Position numbers and translations under genes: made by a program | Part shown: positions 6,903-8,655 of the stretch, one piece after another | Position numbering within the stretch: the stretch's first letter is position 1 | Layout of the letters: each line of letters starts with the position of its first letter | Notes under the pieces: model-generated | Databases searched by the model: none | Seen by the model: the letters and a program-made list of their open reading frames with translations, nothing else | Told to the model about the DNA's origin: nothing | From: an uncultured Eubacteriales bacterium | Lineage (GTDB): Bacteria > Bacillota > Clostridia > UMGS1883 > UMGS1540 | Length of the DNA: 8,655 nucleotides | Assembly (NCBI GenBank): GCA_900552775.1 | Contig: USAP01000068.1 | Location: forward strand, 1-8,655 | Direction: 5' to 3'

Positions 6903-6929
6903 TTGACATTTTTTAAAGATTGTGATAAT
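6903..6929 (+). promoter_or_regulatory. Sigma-A promoter for the plus-strand small RNA
   Basis: TTGACA at 6903-6908 is a perfect -35. The best -10 is GATAAT (6924-6929), preceded by TG one base upstream (TGTGATAAT, an extended -10), with a 15-nt spacer. TAATAT at 6926-6931 gives a 17-nt spacer instead. Transcription should begin near 6938. There is no gene-sized reading frame downstream, only a hairpin terminator, so the product is a short RNA. Confidence 0.6.
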
Positions 6930-6937
6930 ATATAAGT

Positions 6938-6969
6938 GTAGCAAGAGGAAATGACTTTAGTTGTTTCCG
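6938..6969 (+). repeat. Left arm of inverted leader repeat
   Basis: This arm matches the arm at 7112-7144 read on the other strand: GTAGCAAGAG identical, then AAATGAC identical, five variable bases, then TTGTTTCCG identical. It begins at the predicted RNA start, so the two convergent RNAs carry nearly the same 5' sequence. Similarity continues more loosely outward through both promoters. Confidence 0.8.
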
Positions 6970-6992
6970 CAAAAAATGTATTACTAAATTAA

Positions 6993-7030
6993 AGCCGTCT
7001 ATCTTTCGCGGAGATAGGCGGCTATTTCTC
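6993..7030. terminator. Bidirectional terminator shared by two convergent small RNAs
   Basis: Twelve base pairs (6993-7004 with 7012-7023) close a 7-nt loop. On the plus strand every pair forms, including one U-G wobble, and ATTTCTCT follows. On the minus strand the wobble becomes a C-A mismatch, and TTTAATTT follows. Both U-rich tails are moderate. The stop codon of the 20-residue peptide (7022-7024) lies in the stem. It could also end read-through from the ger operon and from murC. Confidence 0.72.
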
Positions 7031-7084
7031 TATGTATGCGATTATTATCATTACAATTAAAGCAAATGACAAAAAATACTCCAT
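7022..7084 (-). CDS. 20-residue hydrophobic peptide, candidate type I toxin
   Basis: ATG at 7084-7082 opens 20 codons ending in TAG: MEYFLSFALIVMIIIAYIEK. The peptide is one predicted membrane helix (about residues 3-18) with an acidic N-terminal residue and a Glu-Lys end. The ribosome binding site is near-perfect: AAGGAGGTG on the minus strand (7099-7091), 8 nt before the ATG. The sequence lacks the residues of the larger TxpA or Fst toxins, so no named family is claimed. Its own sigma-A promoter (7152-7180), a sequestered Shine-Dalgarno sequence, and a convergent RNA overlapping its 3' end match type I toxin-antitoxin loci. Alternatives are a small membrane regulator peptide or a non-toxic micropeptide. 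That it is translated is likely; toxicity is inference. Confidence 0.62.
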   Translation of the reverse strand: MEYFLSFALIVMIIIAYIEK

Positions 7085-7088
7085 AAAA

Positions 7089-7112
7089 GACACCTCCTTT
7101 CGAAGAGGTGTC
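7089..7112 (-). promoter_or_regulatory. Hairpin sequestering the peptide's ribosome binding site
   Basis: In the minus-strand RNA, GACACCTC (7112-7105) pairs perfectly with GAGGTGTC (7096-7089) across an 8-nt loop. Most of the Shine-Dalgarno sequence is buried in the stem. Such structures keep type I toxin mRNAs poorly translated until refolded or processed. The stem is GC-rich enough that simple thermal melting at growth temperature is unlikely. Confidence 0.75.
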
Positions 7113-7144
7113 GGAAACAACCGCCGTCATTTATCTCTTGCTAC
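7112..7144 (-). repeat. Right arm of inverted leader repeat
   Basis: This is the counterpart of the arm at 6938-6969, forming the first 33 nt of the predicted peptide mRNA. The differences are AT versus G after GCAAGAG and GGCGG versus TTTAG in the middle. Because the arms are inverted, the two RNAs have the same, not complementary, 5' sequence. Confidence 0.8.
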
Positions 7145-7151
7145 GGTTAAA

Positions 7152-7180
7152 ATTATAACACAGCGTTTAAGCAAAGTCAA
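7152..7180 (-). promoter_or_regulatory. Strong sigma-A promoter for the peptide mRNA
   Basis: On the minus strand TTGACT (7180-7175) and TATAAT (7157-7152) are 17 nt apart, and TG one base before the -10 makes it extended. Only one position departs from consensus. Transcription should start near 7144 and run leftward for about 155 nt to the shared terminator. It lies in the 134-nt gap after murC, which shows no convincing terminator of its own. Confidence 0.75.
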
Positions 7181-7218
7181 TTGTCGAAAAAAATAAATTA
7201 ATTTTCGGCCGGATTTCT

Positions 7219-8601
7219 TCATTTTTTATCCAAAAACATTTCACCGACTTTATAAACATCGCCGGCGCCCATTGTAATTACAATATCGCCGCTTTTTGCG
7301 TTTTGGCGCAGAAAATCCGCACATTCGCGGAAGCCCGGCATATAGCGGCTGCCGGGCGTTGCGTCCGAAAGCTCTTTCGAACTTACAAGACCCGTGTCCT
7401 TTTCGCGCGCCGCAAAAATATCGAGCATAATAACTTTTGCGCCGCTTTCTCCGAGCACGCGCACAAAATCGCCGAAAAGCTTTTTCGTTCTCGTATACGT
7501 GTGCGGCTGGAAAACGCACCAAACGGTGCCGCCCTTCATATTTGCCGCGGTTTTGAGGGTCGCCTCAATCTCGGTGGGGTGGTGAGCATAGTCGTCTATA
7601 ACGGTGACGCCGTTTCTTTCGCCCTTATATTCAAATCTTCTGTGAACGCCGCCGTATGAAAGCAGGCCGCGCTTTACGGCATCGAACGGAATGCCCAGAA
7701 ATCTTGCGGCAGCAGCCGCGCATACAGCGTTTGAAACATTGTGTTTTCCGGGCACGGAGAGCGTTATTGTGCCGAGCGGCTTTCCTTTTTCAAAAAGTGT
7801 GAAAGAGCCTTCACCGCGGGAATTGTATGATATATCCGCAGCGTGATAATCGGCATTTTCGGAGTCATATGAGCATGTTATCACGTTTTTCTTTATGCCG
7901 CATAAAGCCGCGCGCACATTTTCGCCGTCAATATCCGCAACAACCGCGCCGTCCTCCGGCACAAGCTCCGCAAAGCCGCGGAAAGTTTCTTTTATATGTT
8001 CGATATCCCTGAAATAGTCGAGATGGTCTTCTTCAATGTTAAGTATAACCGAAACGAACGGGAAAAATTTCAAAAAGCTGCCGTGATATTCGCACGCCTC
8101 GCACACAAATGAGTCGCTTTTGCCGACGCGTATATTGCCGTCTATTGCAGGAAGTTCTCCGCCGAGCGACACCGTCGGGTCTGCGCCGGCGGCAAGCATA
8201 ATATGCGTCATCATGGATGTTGTGGAGGTCTTTCCGTGCGTGCCGGCAATTGCCACGGCATGTTTATATGCACGCATCACCGCGCCCAAAAGCGCGGCGC
8301 GGTCAATAAGCTTTATGCCCGAGCGCACGGCGGCAATATATTCTTCATTGTCTTCTTTTATTGCTGCGGTGTATACGATAAGGTCGCAGGGGTGAATATT
8401 CTCTGCTTTTTGCCCTATATAAATTTCCGCGCCGAGCGTGCGCAACTTTTGCGTTATCGGGGATTCTTTCATGTCTGAGCCCGTTATTTTATATCCTCTT
8501 CCGAGCAGAATTTCCGCAAGGCCGCTCATGCTGATGCCGCCTATGCCTATAAAATGCACGCGTCCGCCGCGGGGGAGTGTATTTAAATCAAATGTATTCA
8601 A
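7219..8601 (-). CDS. murC: UDP-N-acetylmuramate--L-alanine ligase
   Basis: This is the cytoplasmic ligase that adds L-alanine to UDP-N-acetylmuramic acid with ATP, the first amino acid step of peptidoglycan stem synthesis. At 460 residues it is complete and of normal length. The N-terminal UDP-binding domain has the glycine-rich loop HFIGIGGISMSG (16-27). The central ATPase domain has P-loop GTHGKTSTT (120-128), ECE-equivalent CEACEYHGSF (167-176) and NIEEDHLDYF (188-197). The C-terminal domain follows GKHNVSNA (285-292), RRFE (321-324) and DDYAHHPTE (336-344). The start is TTG at 8601: AGGA (8614-8611) lies 9 nt upstream, an in-frame TGA lies three codons upstream, and the next Met is inside the glycine loop. 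The upstream 54 nt to the window edge show no clear promoter. The gene before it, if any, is out of view. Confidence 0.97.
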   Translation of the reverse strand: MNTFDLNTLPRGGRVHFIGIGGISMSGLAEILLGRGYKITGSDMKESPITQKLRTLGAEIYIGQKAENIHPCDLIVYTAAIKEDNEEYIAAVRSGIKLIDRAALLGAVMRAYKHAVAIAGTHGKTSTTSMMTHIMLAAGADPTVSLGGELPAIDGNIRVGKSDSFVCEACEYHGSFLKFFPFVSVILNIEEDHLDYFRDIEHIKETFRGFAELVPEDGAVVADIDGENVRAALCGIKKNVITCSYDSENADYHAADISYNSRGEGSFTLFEKGKPLGTITLSVPGKHNVSNAVCAAAAARFLGIPFDAVKRGLLSYGGVHRRFEYKGERNGVTVIDDYAHHPTEIEATLKTAANMKGGTVWCVFQPHTYTRTKKLFGDFVRVLGESGAKVIMLDIFAAREKDTGLVSSKELSDATPGSRYMPGFRECADFLRQNAKSGDIVITMGAGDVYKVGEMFLDKK

Positions 8602-8655
8602 AAAATGTCATCCTCTCAGTTAAATTGCACCGATTTTTTTGTATTTATTTATATT

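Larger units (their letters stand above)
6938..7030 (+). ncRNA. Predicted antisense/antitoxin small RNA, about 90 nt
   Basis: The ends are inferred from the promoter at 6903-6929 and the terminator stem at 6993-7023. The RNA starts with the same leader as the opposing RNA (GTAGCAAGAG, then AAATGAC and TTGTTTCCG). Its 3' part is fully complementary to the end of the peptide-encoding RNA, covering the shared terminator and the last two codons of the peptide gene. In known type I modules such an RNA represses the toxin message. A 13-codon frame from ATG 6951 is possible, but its AGAGG sits too close to the ATG to be convincing. Confidence 0.5.

Noticed and set aside
6714..6935. Plus-strand open frame of 73 codons after the D-like gene
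   Set aside because: It runs through the hairpin repeats and the small RNA promoter; there is no ribosome binding site and the composition is repeat-derived.
6903..7180. Reading the inverted leader repeat as ends of an insertion sequence or MITE
   Set aside because: The arms include working-looking promoters pointing inward, no target-site duplication is evident outside them, and the interior holds a terminator and a peptide gene. A regulatory duplication explains it better, although a mobile origin is not excluded.
7032..7196. Plus-strand open frame from the ATG at 7032 antisense to the 20-residue peptide
   Set aside because: It has no ribosome binding site, starts just after the terminator stem, and crosses the opposing promoter.

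Overview
The window looks like chromosomal DNA from a low- to mid-GC, spore-forming gut-type Firmicute (class Clostridia). The grounds are a GerA-type spore germination receptor operon, strong AGGAGG-type ribosome binding sites, sigma-A promoters close to TTGACA/TATAAT, TTG and GTG starts, and short dispersed hairpin repeats typical of Clostridia genomes. The species cannot be named from this sequence.

Layout. (1) Positions 1-1632, minus strand: an FAD-dependent oxidoreductase, cut at its C-terminus by the window edge. (2) Positions 1633-1822: a compact divergent control region with overlapping promoters facing both ways. (3) Positions 1823-2641, plus strand: an AraC-family regulator with a PocR-like sensor domain, closed by a hairpin terminator. 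Regulator and oxidoreductase look like a sensor/enzyme pair. (4) Positions 2731-6745, plus strand: a forespore-type promoter and a tightly overlapping four-gene operon: germinant receptor subunit A, lipoprotein subunit C, permease subunit B, and a small two-helix protein resembling the 'D proteins' of Bacillus receptors. Two near-identical 30-bp hairpin repeats (2676-2705 and 6774-6803) bracket this operon. (5) Positions 6746-7218: no annotated-size gene, but dense structure. After repeat hairpins come two convergent sigma-A promoters driving two short RNAs into one shared terminator. The minus-strand RNA encodes a 20-residue membrane peptide behind a consensus Shine-Dalgarno sequence locked in an 8-bp hairpin. 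This has the architecture of a type I toxin-antitoxin module and is the most interesting part of the window. (6) Positions 7219-8601, minus strand: murC, complete.

How the parts work together. The germination operon would be made in the forespore and placed in the spore inner membrane, with A and B spanning the membrane and C anchored as a lipoprotein; D probably modulates the receptor. The AraC/oxidoreductase pair probably responds to a small-molecule substrate that cannot be identified here. MurC is housekeeping peptidoglycan synthesis. The small convergent RNA module lies exactly between the rightward ger operon and the leftward murC, and its terminator could also separate those two transcription units.
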